Assembly (NCBI RefSeq): GCF_009913235.1
Contig: NZ_CP047897.1
Location: 1,240,001-1,304,000 of the forward strand
Reading direction: 5' to 3'
DNA: 64,000 nt
From: Nibribacter ruber
GTDB lineage: Bacteria > Bacteroidota > Bacteroidia > Cytophagales > Hymenobacteraceae
The translations under genes and the position numbers were made by a program. The notes under the pieces were generated by a model, which saw only the letters and a program-made list of their open reading frames with translations, was not told the DNA's origin and ran no database searches. Below, in pieces: positions 54,106 to 62,583 of the stretch; position 1 is the stretch's first letter; each line of letters begins with the position of its first letter.

Positions 54106-55002
54106 TTAGGCGAGAGCCGAATTTCTCTGGATCCAGTTCTCCAATTCTTCAATCTCTTTAAAGAAGGAGACTTTGGCCGGAAGTTCTTTCACCGGGAAGT
54201 AATGCAGCAGGGAGCCGCTTATCAAGATTTGCTTAACCGGCAAGGTATTGTTCATCTCTTCCAGATAGTCTGACACGGTGGTCCGGAGGAAGGGCGTGGT
54301 GAAAACAGAATACACAAAGGCCGGCTTAAAGTATTGGACGGCCTTTGCCAGGTCTGTCAAGGGCAGGTGCTGCCCCAGGTACAAGGTGTACATACCCGCT
54401 GAGCGCAAGAGGTAGTGCACATACATCAAAGAAATCTCATGCATTTCACCTTCCGGCAGGTAAAGAACCACGCGTGGCGCGTCTGGCTTGGTCACTACTG
54501 GCAAGGCATCTATGGCCACCAGCATTTTCTGGCGTACCAGCTGGCTCATGAAATGTTCATGCGCCGGGGTGATGTTGCCGGTTTGCCAAAGTAGGCCAAT
54601 CTTGTTTAAAAACGGGTAGATAACGGAGCGCACCGTGGCAGAAAAACCCAGTTGCAGAATGGCCCGGCTCAGGACGCGCTCAAACAGCACCTCGTCCAGC
54701 TCTACCATGGCCACAATCATCTGGTTGATCAATTGTTCCTGGCCTGGTTCATCGCCGGTAATTTTCAACACCTCCTGGGCTACCAGGTCTGGGGGCAGCT
54801 GGGCAATCTTGGAGATTTTGTAGCCGTCCTGGTAGAGCAGCGCCACGTTGAGCAGGTTTTTAAGGTCTGCGTCATCATAGTACCGGATATTGGTCTGCGT
54901 GCGCTTGGGTTGCAACAGTTGGTACCGCTGCTCCCAGATGCGAAGAGTATGTGCCTTAATGCCGGATAAATGCTCCAACTCCTTGATAGAGTATTGCGCC
55001 AC
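54106..55002 (-). CDS. MerR-family regulator with cobalamin-binding domain (CarH/LitR-like)
   Basis: 298 residues. Residues 1-70 are a MerR winged helix (YSIKELEHLSGIKAHTLRIWEQRY). A helical B12-cap domain follows with Trp139, Glu149 and His150 (LLWQTGNITPAHEHF), which is the Wx9EH signature of CarH photoreceptors. The cobalamin-binding Rossmann domain has E186-M-H188-E-I-S191, matching ExHxxG except Gly to Ser. In CarH, adenosylcobalamin holds a repressor tetramer in the dark and light breaks it. With a sigma factor and crt genes downstream, light control of pigment synthesis is very likely. Confidence 0.9.
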   Translation of the reverse strand: MAQYSIKELEHLSGIKAHTLRIWEQRYQLLQPKRTQTNIRYYDDADLKNLLNVALLYQDGYKISKIAQLPPDLVAQEVLKITGDEPGQEQLINQMIVAMVELDEVLFERVLSRAILQLGFSATVRSVIYPFLNKIGLLWQTGNITPAHEHFMSQLVRQKMLVAIDALPVVTKPDAPRVVLYLPEGEMHEISLMYVHYLLRSAGMYTLYLGQHLPLTDLAKAVQYFKPAFVYSVFTTPFLRTTVSDYLEEMNNTLPVKQILISGSLLHYFPVKELPAKVSFFKEIEELENWIQRNSALA

Positions 55003-55031
55003 AGGTGTGAGAAATTAAGTTAAACCGCAAT

Positions 55032-55481
55032 TTAGCGCTTCTTAGCCAGCCGAAAGAATTTAGGATGCACCCACAGCATGCCAAAGGACTCTGAGCCGTC
55101 TCTGCCTTTGGTTTTGTGGTGTACTTTGTGCGCTATGTCCAAGGCTCTCAGGTAGGTGTTTCTTGTCTTGCCAAACAGCTTCATGCGCCTATGAATAAAC
55201 AAGTCATGCACCAGAAAGTACGCCAACCCATACAGGGTAATGCCCACTCCCACCCAGAACCGGTAGTCCAGCGCCTCTGTCCCGTAGATAAAACAAAGTG
55301 CCGCAATGACCCCGTAAAAGACAAATGACACGTCATTCAGCTCAAACTTGTGGGCATGCGGTTTGTGGTGCGACTCATGGATATTCCACAAGACGCCGTG
55401 CAGCACATACTTGTGCACCGCCCAGGCCACCAGCTCCATCACCAGGAACGTTCCTAACACTATCGCCGCGTTCGTCAGCAT
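55032..55481 (-). CDS. crtZ: Beta-carotene hydroxylase (CrtZ type)
   Basis: 149-residue membrane di-iron hydroxylase of the sterol-desaturase/CrtZ group, adding 3-hydroxyl groups to the rings. Histidine motifs: VHKYVLHG, HESHHKPHAHKF, HDLFIHRRM and HKVHHKTKG. Three to four hydrophobic segments. Ends 29 nt before the CarH-like gene start, so it heads the pigment and regulator cluster. With CrtW it predicts astaxanthin-like products. Confidence 0.94.
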   Translation of the reverse strand: MLTNAAIVLGTFLVMELVAWAVHKYVLHGVLWNIHESHHKPHAHKFELNDVSFVFYGVIAALCFIYGTEALDYRFWVGVGITLYGLAYFLVHDLFIHRRMKLFGKTRNTYLRALDIAHKVHHKTKGRDGSESFGMLWVHPKFFRLAKKR

Positions 55482-55590
55482 ATTCTCTCAACCGTGGGGG
55501 TACGCAAATGTTTTTCCTAATTTGAAAATTTGAAGATATGGAGATGTGGAGATTAAGGAATGTGAAGATGTGAAAATGATTTTTGGGAAT

Positions 55591-55628
55591 CGTTTTTGGC
55601 CTGACTTCTGGAAAACAAGCCAAAAACG
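55591..55628. repeat. 38-bp palindromic repeat, copy 17
   Basis: CGTTTTTGGCCTGACTTC arm, right arm GAAAACAAGCCAAAAACG. Confidence 0.94.
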
Positions 55629-55723
55629 AGGTTCGGCAAGTTTTACTCTACTTAAAACAGTTTTTCCTTACGCTTTACCTTTCTTCTCCCATTTGATACA
55701 CAAGGACGCAGTCACGCATTATG

Positions 55724-55747
55724 CTTGTTGGTGATAACACCAACAAG
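55724..55747. repeat. Perfect 10-bp hairpin
   Basis: CTTGTTGGTG-ATAA-CACCAACAAG. No T-run follows, so it is not a normal terminator. Confidence 0.85.
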
Positions 55748-55907
55748 GGCGGTATTGCTTATTATAATTTCCCTTTCAAAAGGCCCATTCTCAGAGTTCT
55801 CGATTAGAAAATAGCACATCAGCACATTAACCCATTAGCACCCTGAAGACTCATTTTCACATCTCCACATTTTCAAATCTTCACATTAAAAATAGCACAT
55901 TAAAAAG

Positions 55908-56720
55908 CTACCACGTCAAAGGTTCCTTGTCCAGGAAAGACTGAATACCGCGCTGGCAATCTTCAGTAGAGCGCGCGAAGGCGTTTTTCTCAGCGGCGTA
56001 CTCCAGGGCAGACTTAAGCGGAAGTTCCTGCACGCGGGCAATCATCTCTTTGGTGGTTTCCATACTCTGACCCGAGTTCTGGGTGCATAAACGTTGCGCC
56101 AGTTCCTCTACGCGGTTTGCCAGCTCATCTTCCCCCACCACTTCATTGATCAACCCGATAGCCTGCGCCCGTTCCGCCGAAATTAAATCACCGGTCAGCA
56201 ATAATTCCTTCGCTTTAGACTCGCCGATTTTGCGCAACAAGAAAATCTTGACGATGGCCGGAATGAACCCAATCTTGACCTCGGTGTAGCCAAACTTGGC
56301 GCTAGGAATAGTATAGGCAAAATCACAGACGGTGGCCAGACCGCAACCTCCGGCTATGGCGTGGCCGTGCACTTGGGCAATGACTACTTTCTTGAGCGTA
56401 TAGATTTGGTAGAACAGCTGCATGAGGTGCGTAGAGTCCTCCAGGTTTTCTTGAAACGTGTTCTGCTGCAACTGCTGCAAATATTCTAAATCTGCACCCG
56501 CACAAAACACCGCACCCGCCGCCTTGAGCACGATTACTTTGCAGTCCTCGTCATTTTCAGCGAAGTCAAAGGCTGCTTTCAGTTCTGTGACCACCTGGTA
56601 ATTGAGCGCGTTGCGCTTCTCTGGGCGGTTGAGTGTAATATACCCCACACGATTAGCACACTGGTACTGAATGTATTGCAGGGATAAGGTTTCAGCGATG
56701 TTCATATCAATGTCGGTCAT
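55908..56720 (-). CDS. Enoyl-CoA hydratase/isomerase family protein
   Basis: 270-residue crotonase-fold enzyme. Oxyanion-hole segments are GAVFCAGADLEYLQQL and HAIAGGCGLATVCDF; the catalytic glutamate region is FGYTEVKIGFIPAIVKIF. A second Met (56705, MNIAETLSLQY) is an alternative start. Substrate (fatty acyl, methylglutaconyl or other CoA ester) cannot be fixed. Single gene downstream of comEC on the same strand. Confidence 0.93.
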   Translation of the reverse strand: MTDIDMNIAETLSLQYIQYQCANRVGYITLNRPEKRNALNYQVVTELKAAFDFAENDEDCKVIVLKAAGAVFCAGADLEYLQQLQQNTFQENLEDSTHLMQLFYQIYTLKKVVIAQVHGHAIAGGCGLATVCDFAYTIPSAKFGYTEVKIGFIPAIVKIFLLRKIGESKAKELLLTGDLISAERAQAIGLINEVVGEDELANRVEELAQRLCTQNSGQSMETTKEMIARVQELPLKSALEYAAEKNAFARSTEDCQRGIQSFLDKEPLTW

Positions 56721-56816
56721 AGTCTAATTACCTACGAATTGGCTAAGCTTAAAGGTATGAAAATTAAGAAACCCACCTTAAAAAGTGATGACGGGCAAGG
56801 GAAAATCTACCCTGGT

Positions 56817-58934
56817 TTACCGTAATCTCAAAGTCCAGGCACCATCTTCCTCCAGGTTGTGGACCGTATAGCCAGCGGCCCGCAACTCCGTGGATTTGCG
56901 TTGCACATACCAAGGCGCGTTGGTCTGGTCCATAACCACATATGCACAGTCTATGACTTGCCGTAGTTGATCAACTTTAGCCCAGACATTCTTCTGCAAC
57001 ACCAGCACATCTACTGGTACCGGTTTAGCTAAATTACGAGGTAGTTTCTGCAGCCAAAGAATCCGTTTGCCTTGCCAGACCATTAACCTGTTGCCTTCTT
57101 CCGTTGCATGCACCGCCAGCTCGCGTTTTTGGCTTGATTTCTGGAAAAGAGGCCAAAAACGATGCCCCTCTTGAACACCCTTCGCCCACCAGTGCGGCTG
57201 GATGGTATAGGTAAAGTTGCGGGGCTGGGCATGGAAAGCAGAGTCTGCCAGCAGCGTGGCGCTTCGGCCTTCAATTATTCCAACGGCACTGCTTTTTCTA
57301 GCGCTGTAGATAACTAGCTCTTGGATGTGCCGCTGCCGTTGGGCTTCGGCTATTTCAGTGGCAGAGAGGAAGGCCAAACAGACTGTGGCCAGCCCGAGCC
57401 AAGGTAGCTTTCTGTATACTAGAAACAAGACTAGGCCAATCATCAACACATATAAGGCCAGCACCTGACCAATGGAAATGACAAACCCGTCCAACACTGA
57501 AAAAGGCCACTGCTCCAACCAAAGCAGAAACCTGTTCAACCCAAAAAGCGTCCATTGCAGCAGAAACCCCAGTAAGACATTCAAATAAGGCACCCAGAAC
57601 AAAAGCATGAACGCCACGCCCAGATATAAACCAGCAGAAGTCAAGGGCACTGCCAGCAAATTGCCTACCCAGAAGTACACCGGAAACTGATGGAAGTAGT
57701 ACAAACTCAGAGGAAACGTAGCCATTTGCGCGGCAATGGAAATGGCGAAGAGCTCCCAGACCATGCGCATTGGTTTCTGCTCTGGGTTCCAGAGTTGAAG
57801 GAAAAGCGGTTGCAGCAAAACAATGCCCGCCACCGCCAGAAACGACAGCTGGAAGCCCACGTCAAACAAGAAATTGGGATCCATCAAGAGCAGCAGCATG
57901 GCCACGGCCGCCAAGGTGTTCAAGACAGAAGATTTCCTTCTCAGCAACATGCCCAGCTCTACCAGAGAGAACATCCACACAGACCGCAAGACCGAAGCCG
58001 ACAAACCCGTCACGAAGGCATAAAACCACACCACGCCCACAATGAACAGGAAGATAACCACCCTGGACTTTCGGCCACGCCGAAGATGCTTAAGGAAGAA
58101 CAACAGCACACCGTAAAGCAAGCCCACATGCAAACCGCTCACCGCCAACACGTGCATGGTACCAGTTCTGGCGTAGGCATTGCGTAACGAGGCATCTAGA
58201 TCATCCTGCACGCCTAAGACCAGGGCATTGGCAATGGTGGCTTCGCGCTTGAAAGGAATGTGCTCTTTAAAGGCCGCTTCTAGCGTTTTTCGGACTTGTA
58301 AACTGATGGCCTCCAGTGCACTTTCTGGGTGTAGGCCTATCACTTGCCAGGAGCCTTCGGGGAGGTAAGACTGCCACTGAATGTGCTTGAGCGTGAGGTA
58401 GCGGCGGTAGTCAAATTGGTGGGGATTGGCGGGTTTGGCAGGTGGCATCAAGGTGCCTTTGATGAGCAATTGATGTCCGTATTGCAGGGTATCTGCCTCT
58501 GGTGAATGGGGCAGAAAAACGGCCACTTGTCCAGAAGCGGCATGCCAATTACCCAGTGAGTCCCGCACCGCCTCTACCCTGCCCACAGAACTCACCGAAG
58601 TAGGTTTCAAGGCAACTGCTTTAACCAAAGTCACTTTGTAATGCGTGATGGCGCTTGCCGGGACCTGAAGCGTTTTTGGGCTGTTTTTCAGAAAAGAGAC
58701 CAAAAACGCCAGGGATAGAAGGGCCGCTAAACCTGCCCAGCCTGTGTACGTCCTAAATTTCCGGTTGGGCTTTCTTAACGTAAACCACCAGGCCGCAAGA
58801 AACAAGAGCACCAGGCCAGCCGTCACCAAAGCCACATAAGAACCAGCCTGACCCAGGTAGTTGTATAGCAGAATACCCGACAGGAAAGCTGTCAAGGGAC
58901 GTATCATGCCAGTTAAAAGGTGTCTTCCTTTCAA
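56817..58934 (-). CDS. comEC: ComEC/Rec2-family DNA uptake channel with two embedded palindromes
   Basis: 705-residue polytopic inner-membrane protein for passage of single-stranded DNA in natural transformation. N-terminal DUF4131-like part with three helices, then an OB-like loop, then the Competence domain (HVLAVSGLHVGLLYGVLLFFL and following helices). The C-terminal metallo-beta-lactamase domain is absent: no HxHxDH motif is found. Two 38-bp palindromes are translated within it: FLVSFLKNSPKT (about residues 76-88) and RFWPLFQKSSQKR (about 592-604), using different frames. Confidence 0.92.
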   Translation of the reverse strand: MKGRHLLTGMIRPLTAFLSGILLYNYLGQAGSYVALVTAGLVLLFLAAWWFTLRKPNRKFRTYTGWAGLAALLSLAFLVSFLKNSPKTLQVPASAITHYKVTLVKAVALKPTSVSSVGRVEAVRDSLGNWHAASGQVAVFLPHSPEADTLQYGHQLLIKGTLMPPAKPANPHQFDYRRYLTLKHIQWQSYLPEGSWQVIGLHPESALEAISLQVRKTLEAAFKEHIPFKREATIANALVLGVQDDLDASLRNAYARTGTMHVLAVSGLHVGLLYGVLLFFLKHLRRGRKSRVVIFLFIVGVVWFYAFVTGLSASVLRSVWMFSLVELGMLLRRKSSVLNTLAAVAMLLLLMDPNFLFDVGFQLSFLAVAGIVLLQPLFLQLWNPEQKPMRMVWELFAISIAAQMATFPLSLYYFHQFPVYFWVGNLLAVPLTSAGLYLGVAFMLLFWVPYLNVLLGFLLQWTLFGLNRFLLWLEQWPFSVLDGFVISIGQVLALYVLMIGLVLFLVYRKLPWLGLATVCLAFLSATEIAEAQRQRHIQELVIYSARKSSAVGIIEGRSATLLADSAFHAQPRNFTYTIQPHWWAKGVQEGHRFWPLFQKSSQKRELAVHATEEGNRLMVWQGKRILWLQKLPRNLAKPVPVDVLVLQKNVWAKVDQLRQVIDCAYVVMDQTNAPWYVQRKSTELRAAGYTVHNLEEDGAWTLRLR
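57124..57161. repeat. 38-bp palindromic repeat, copy 18, inside comEC
   Basis: CGTTTTTGGCTTGATTTC arm, right arm GAAAAGAGGCCAAAAACG. Translated on the minus strand as RFWPLFQKSSQK without a stop. Confidence 0.95.
58671..58708. repeat. 38-bp palindromic repeat, copy 19, inside comEC
   Basis: CGTTTTTGGGCTGTTTTT arm, right arm GAAAAGAGACCAAAAACG. Translated as AFLVSFLKNSPKT, a different frame from the other comEC copy. Confidence 0.95.
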
Positions 58935-59048
58935 TGCCAGGCTCCTTTGGTAATAGCGTTTTACTTATGTGACTACCAAAGGAATACGAGGTTTGAAACT
59001 GGAGCGTTTCTGAGCAAAAATGTCGCAAGGCATTACCCGCAAAAACAG

Positions 59049-59075
59049 AAAGGGCACGCTTGGCGTGCCCTTTCC
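59049..59075 (-). terminator. phoH terminator
   Basis: AAAGGGCACGC and GCGTGCCCTTT perfect 11-bp stem with a short TTG loop, placed 20 nt past the phoH stop. Confidence 0.85.
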
Positions 59076-59095
59076 TACAAATGAAATTGTGGTTG

Positions 59096-60163
59096 TTAAT
59101 CTTCTCTGCGGTACTGCTGCCGGCGGCGGGCGGCGTCTTGGTGACTGTCATTGCCCTCGTTTTGCTCGCGCTCCTGGGCGCGGCGCTCATCATGCTTGGT
59201 GTAGGCATCCACAATGCTTTTCACCAATCTATGGCGCACTACGTCATCAACGGTCATCTCCACGAAACCAATGCCCTGCACCTCCTTCAAGACGTTGATG
59301 GCCTCAATAAGACCAGACTTCTGGTTGCGCGGCAAGTCAATCTGGGTTCGGTCACCGTTGATCATCACTTTAGAGCTGGGGCCCATGCGGGTCATGAACA
59401 TCTTGATCTGCATAGGCGTGGTATTCTGAGCCTCATCCAGGAGCACAAAGGCGTTGTTGAGCGTGCGCCCGCGCATGTAGGCCAGCGGAGCAATCTCAAT
59501 CACCTTGTTCTCATAATAGTACTTGAGTTTTTCAATCGGAATCATTTCCTCCAGGGCGTCGTAGATGGGGCGCAGGTAGGGATCTACCTTGTCCTTCATG
59601 TCGCCGGGCAAGAAACCCAGGCTCTCGCCGGCTTCCACCACAGGTCTGGAGATGATGATCTTCTTCACCTCTTTGTTTTTGAGCGCGCGCACGGCCATGG
59701 CCACCGAGATAAACGTCTTACCAGAACCAGCCGGACCTAGGGCAAACACCAGGTCATACTTGTTGATCATGTCCACCAGCTTCTGCTGGTTAGGCGTCTT
59801 GGGCTTGATCACGCCGCCCTTGCTGCCGTACACAATCACGTCCGGACTGGTGATGACCACATCGTCCTCAAAGTCGTTGTCGGCGGTCAGGAACTTGTGA
59901 ACGCTTTTGTCCGTGATTTTGCCAAACTTGTGGTAATGTTCAATTAGCGAAGAGAGGATCTCATGGATCTTGGTGATCTCCGGCGTCTGGCCCTGGATCT
60001 TGATCTCATTGCCCCTTGAAATGATTTTGCTGCTAGGAAAAGCGGCGGCTAATTGCTTTATGTTTTGATTCTCTGCCCCCAGGAAGTCTATCAAAGAGAT
60101 ATCCTCAAGGGTTATCGTTTTTTCTACCAAAGGCTTTGTTTGTTTAAAAGGGTTATGAACCAA
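59096..60163 (-). CDS. phoH: PhoH-like ATPase
   Basis: 355 residues. N-terminal KH-like region (SSKIISRGNEIKIQGQ), then the P-loop NTPase core with ALGPAGSGKTFISVAMAV (Walker A), FVLLDEAQNTTPMQIKMFMTRMG (Walker B) and MINGDRTQIDLP. The tail is rich in Glu, Arg and Gln. PhoH/YbeZ proteins act in RNA and ribosome metabolism with YbeY. No ATG at the start: TTG at 60163, or TTG at 60130 giving MVEKTITLEDISL, which looks more natural. Confidence 0.93.
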   Translation of the reverse strand: MVHNPFKQTKPLVEKTITLEDISLIDFLGAENQNIKQLAAAFPSSKIISRGNEIKIQGQTPEITKIHEILSSLIEHYHKFGKITDKSVHKFLTADNDFEDDVVITSPDVIVYGSKGGVIKPKTPNQQKLVDMINKYDLVFALGPAGSGKTFISVAMAVRALKNKEVKKIIISRPVVEAGESLGFLPGDMKDKVDPYLRPIYDALEEMIPIEKLKYYYENKVIEIAPLAYMRGRTLNNAFVLLDEAQNTTPMQIKMFMTRMGPSSKVMINGDRTQIDLPRNQKSGLIEAINVLKEVQGIGFVEMTVDDVVRHRLVKSIVDAYTKHDERRAQEREQNEGNDSHQDAARRRQQYRRED

Positions 60164-60236
60164 TCTACCGAAAAAACAGTAGTTTTGTTATGAAACATAT
60201 ATAGAATTTTTAAAGTTCTTCTGACCGACCGTTCCC

Positions 60237-61013
60237 ATGGGTTTTATCACTTTCCTGTCTGATTTTGGCACCACAGACCACTATGTGGCCGCAGTTAAGG
60301 CTAAGATCCTGACTATCAATCCCGCACAAGTCATTGTAGACATCACCCACCAGGTAGAACCTTACAACATTGCCTACGGGTACCACGTGCTCAACTCCGT
60401 TTTTCAGGACTTTCCGGTGGGCACGGTGCATTTGATAGCCGTAGATACCCACGGAAGCAAGCAGGGACGGTTTCAGGTGGCTCGCCACCAGGGTCATTAT
60501 TTTGTATGCGCAGACAACGGCCTGCTTTCCCTCTTAACCGACGGCGACCCAGAGCAGCTCATAGACCTGCCCATGCAGCCAGACTCTCCCTCACCGGCCA
60601 GAGACATTATGGTACCGGCGGCGGTGGCTTTGGCCCAGGGCGCTTCCATGGCCGAGGTAGGCGAACTGGCAGACGGCATGTTGCAACTGATCAACCGCCA
60701 ACTCAAGCTCAATGACCATTCCGTATCTGGGCACGTGGTGCACGTAGACCATTACGGCAACCTCATCACCGACATCACCAAAGACAGCGTGGAAGCCATC
60801 GGTCACGGACGTCCGTTCCTGGTCAAGTTCGCCCGCGAAAAAGTAGACCGCATGTACTCGCGATTCAACCAGGTAGGCGAAGGTGATTGCGTCATCCTCT
60901 TCAATCGCCAAGGCTTCCTAACCATCGGCATCAACAAAGGCCACGCCTCAGAACTTCTGGGCATGTACTTTGACTCTAGCGTAGAGATCCAGTTCGCGCA
61001 AAACGCCAATTAA
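60237..61013 (+). CDS. S-adenosylmethionine hydroxide adenosyltransferase (DUF62)
   Basis: 258-residue protein that hydrolyses SAM to adenosine and methionine in characterised relatives, related to fluorinase. Motifs FITFLSDFGTTDHYVAAVKAKI, VIVDITHQVEPYNIAYGYHVL, CADNGLLSLL and HVDHYGNLITDI. Cytosolic. Divergent from phoH; a TAGTTTTG -7-like site lies at 60179-60186. Its need in the cell is not well understood. Confidence 0.94.
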   Translation: MGFITFLSDFGTTDHYVAAVKAKILTINPAQVIVDITHQVEPYNIAYGYHVLNSVFQDFPVGTVHLIAVDTHGSKQGRFQVARHQGHYFVCADNGLLSLLTDGDPEQLIDLPMQPDSPSPARDIMVPAAVALAQGASMAEVGELADGMLQLINRQLKLNDHSVSGHVVHVDHYGNLITDITKDSVEAIGHGRPFLVKFAREKVDRMYSRFNQVGEGDCVILFNRQGFLTIGINKGHASELLGMYFDSSVEIQFAQNAN

Positions 61014-61054
61014 TTAAGAATTAATAGTTCTTGGTTGTATAATGCACTGGGGAC

Positions 61055-61092
61055 CGTTTTTGGCCTGTTTTCTGAAAAAGAAGCTAAAAACG
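61055..61092. repeat. 38-bp palindromic repeat, copy 20
   Basis: CGTTTTTGGCCTGTTTTC arm intact, right arm ends AAGCTAAAAACG. 3' of the SAM hydrolase gene. Confidence 0.93.
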
Positions 61093-61235
61093 CCCAATCC
61101 GTCAGCAAGTTTGCAGTTTGTTGGTTGAATGGAGCAGGCTCCTAAACATGCGTGACCATGCAAACGGTTACCATGGCGCAGGCGTCCGCCTGTGTCAGAA
61201 CACGTTGGGTATCTGATAGGAATGCAGACATACAC

Positions 61236-61272
61236 CGTTTTGGGCTGTTTTCTGGGAAAGAGGCCAAAAACG
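61236..61272. repeat. 38-bp palindrome family, copy 21 (37 bp)
   Basis: CGTTTTGGGCTGTTTTC arm with one T lost, right arm AGGCCAAAAACG. Confidence 0.92.
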
Positions 61273-61306
61273 GCTTTAGGTTTTTAGCCAGCCCCTGCCT
61301 GGTTTA

Positions 61307-61331
61307 CCCACAAGATCCTTTCAGGATGACA
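61307..61331. repeat. 25-bp dispersed repeat, copy 2 (inverted)
   Basis: CCCACAAGATCCTTTCAGG... exact reverse complement of 15114-15138; followed by a degenerate GAGT/AAGT tract. Confidence 0.9.
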
Positions 61332-61447
61332 GAGTAAGTGAGTGTTTGAGTGAAGGAATGCTTGAAAAAGTTTGTCGCCCAAGCGGAGCTTAGTTCTTAA
61401 TCAACCTTATTACTAATTTTGAATTTCTAATTTCCAATTAAAGAGAA

Positions 61448-61732
61448 ATGTTAATCAGAATAGTGCGCATGACGTTTCATCCAGAGAAGGTAGAGGAGTT
61501 TCTGGCTATCTTTCATGCCTCTAAACACAAGATTGCAGCCATGCCGGGCTGTCATGGCGTTGAATTGCTACAGGACTACCATCAGGCTAATATTTACCAT
61601 ACATACAGCACCTGGGATTCTGACGATGCCTTGAATCAATACCGACAGTCCACTTTGTTCGGGATGGTCTGGAAGCCTACTAAAGCCTTGTTTTCAGCCC
61701 CAGCCCAGGCCTTTTCCATGAAGAAGGGATAA
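61448..61732 (+). CDS. Antibiotic-biosynthesis-monooxygenase (ABM) fold protein
   Basis: 94-residue small ferredoxin-like-fold protein. RIVRMTFHPEKVEEFLAIFHASKHKIAAMPGCHGVELLQD and the following HTYSTWDSDDALNQYRQSTLFG match the ABM/quinol monooxygenase superfamily. It could be a cofactor-free monooxygenase or a regulator; sequence does not decide. Probably in its own unit upstream of hscB, 72 nt away. Confidence 0.85.
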   Translation: MLIRIVRMTFHPEKVEEFLAIFHASKHKIAAMPGCHGVELLQDYHQANIYHTYSTWDSDDALNQYRQSTLFGMVWKPTKALFSAPAQAFSMKKG

Positions 61733-61804
61733 GAAGACCTTTGTATCTTCCTGCTGTCCACTTACGTCTAGTATAATAAACCTCACACCTAGCCCACCTA
61801 CACT

Positions 61805-62344
61805 GTGAACTACTTTAGCTTTTACCAGATACCAGAAAGCTTCCTCCCCGATGAGAAGGCCATTCAAACCAAATATTACGCCCTCAGCCGCGAGTACCAC
61901 CCCGATTTCTACACGCTGGAGCCTCAGGAGAAACAGCAGGAAATCCTGGAGAAGTCTACCCTTAACACCAACGCCTATCGCACGCTCTCCAATTTTGACA
62001 AGCGCATGCAGTACATCTTGGAGCAGCACGGGATGTTGGAAGAAGGCGGCGCCAATGACCTGCCTCAGGACTTTTTGATGGAAGTGATGGAGCTCAACGA
62101 GCTGCTCATGGACCTGGAAATGGAGTACAACTCCACCACCTTTAAGATTGTCTCTGACCAAACCGGTGAAATTGAGGGCCATATCAAGTCTGAGATCTGG
62201 CCGGTGCTGGAAGCCTATGAAACTTTTCCCCCTGAAAAACAGGCAGAAGCGCTTAAGCAGATAAAAAATTACTACTTAAAAGAGCGCTACCTCTTGCGTA
62301 TAAAGGAATCATTGAATAAGTTTGCATCCTCTTCTGACAGATAA
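61805..62344 (+). CDS. hscB: Fe-S cluster co-chaperone HscB
   Basis: 179-residue J-domain protein delivering IscU to HscA. The J-domain covers residues 1-75 with the HPD motif at 32-34 (LSREYHPDFYTLEP). The C-terminal three-helix domain includes LPQDFLMEVMELNELL, the conserved IscU-contact region. The start codon is GTG. No hscA or isc genes are adjacent. Followed 45 nt later by a tRNA gene. Confidence 0.94.
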   Translation: MNYFSFYQIPESFLPDEKAIQTKYYALSREYHPDFYTLEPQEKQQEILEKSTLNTNAYRTLSNFDKRMQYILEQHGMLEEGGANDLPQDFLMEVMELNELLMDLEMEYNSTTFKIVSDQTGEIEGHIKSEIWPVLEAYETFPPEKQAEALKQIKNYYLKERYLLRIKESLNKFASSSDR

Positions 62345-62389
62345 ACCAATCAAAACGGTTTCTCATTCAGAATCTACCAAACAGTAAAT

Positions 62390-62470
62390 GCCCAGATGGC
62401 GGAATTGGTAGACGCGTTGGTCTCAAACACCAATATCTTTGATGTGCCGGTTCGACTCCGGCTCTGGGTA
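62390..62470 (+). tRNA. tRNA-Leu (anticodon CAA)
   Basis: Acceptor stem GCCCAGA/TCTGGGT (with one G-T pair), D-arm GGCGGAATTGGTAGACGC, anticodon stem TTGGT/ACCAA with loop CTCAAAC (anticodon CAA, reads UUG), short variable arm, and T-arm GCCGGTTCGACTCCGGC. The 3' CCA is not encoded. An intrinsic terminator follows. Confidence 0.96.
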
Positions 62471-62477
62471 CAGAAAC

Positions 62478-62514
62478 AAAATAAGCCGCTGATAATCAGC
62501 GGCTTATTTTGTTT
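62478..62514 (+). terminator. tRNA-Leu terminator
   Basis: AAATAAGCCGCTGA stem, TAA loop, perfect complement and TTTTGTTT tail. Confidence 0.92.
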
Positions 62515-62583
62515 ATAGGTGGCAAAATATGTAGTTAAAAACCAATAATACAAACTATATCACCTAACTTTTCTGCCTGGTGG

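Larger units (their letters stand above)
55482..55907. other. Repeat-containing gene-free gap
   Basis: No credible gene. Holds a GAAGATATGGAGATGTGGAG-like array (about 55522-55577), a 38-bp palindrome, a perfect 10-bp hairpin (55724-55747), and an inverted TTCACATCTCCACATTTTC array (about 55856-55887). Confidence 0.8.
61014..61447. other. Gene-free gap with two palindromes and a dispersed repeat
   Basis: Holds 38-bp family copies at 61055 and 61236, a CAGGCG-TC-CGCCTG hairpin (61179-61192), the 25-bp repeat shared with 15114-15138, and an AT-rich TTTCTAATTTCC spacer before the next gene. No credible ORF. Confidence 0.8.
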
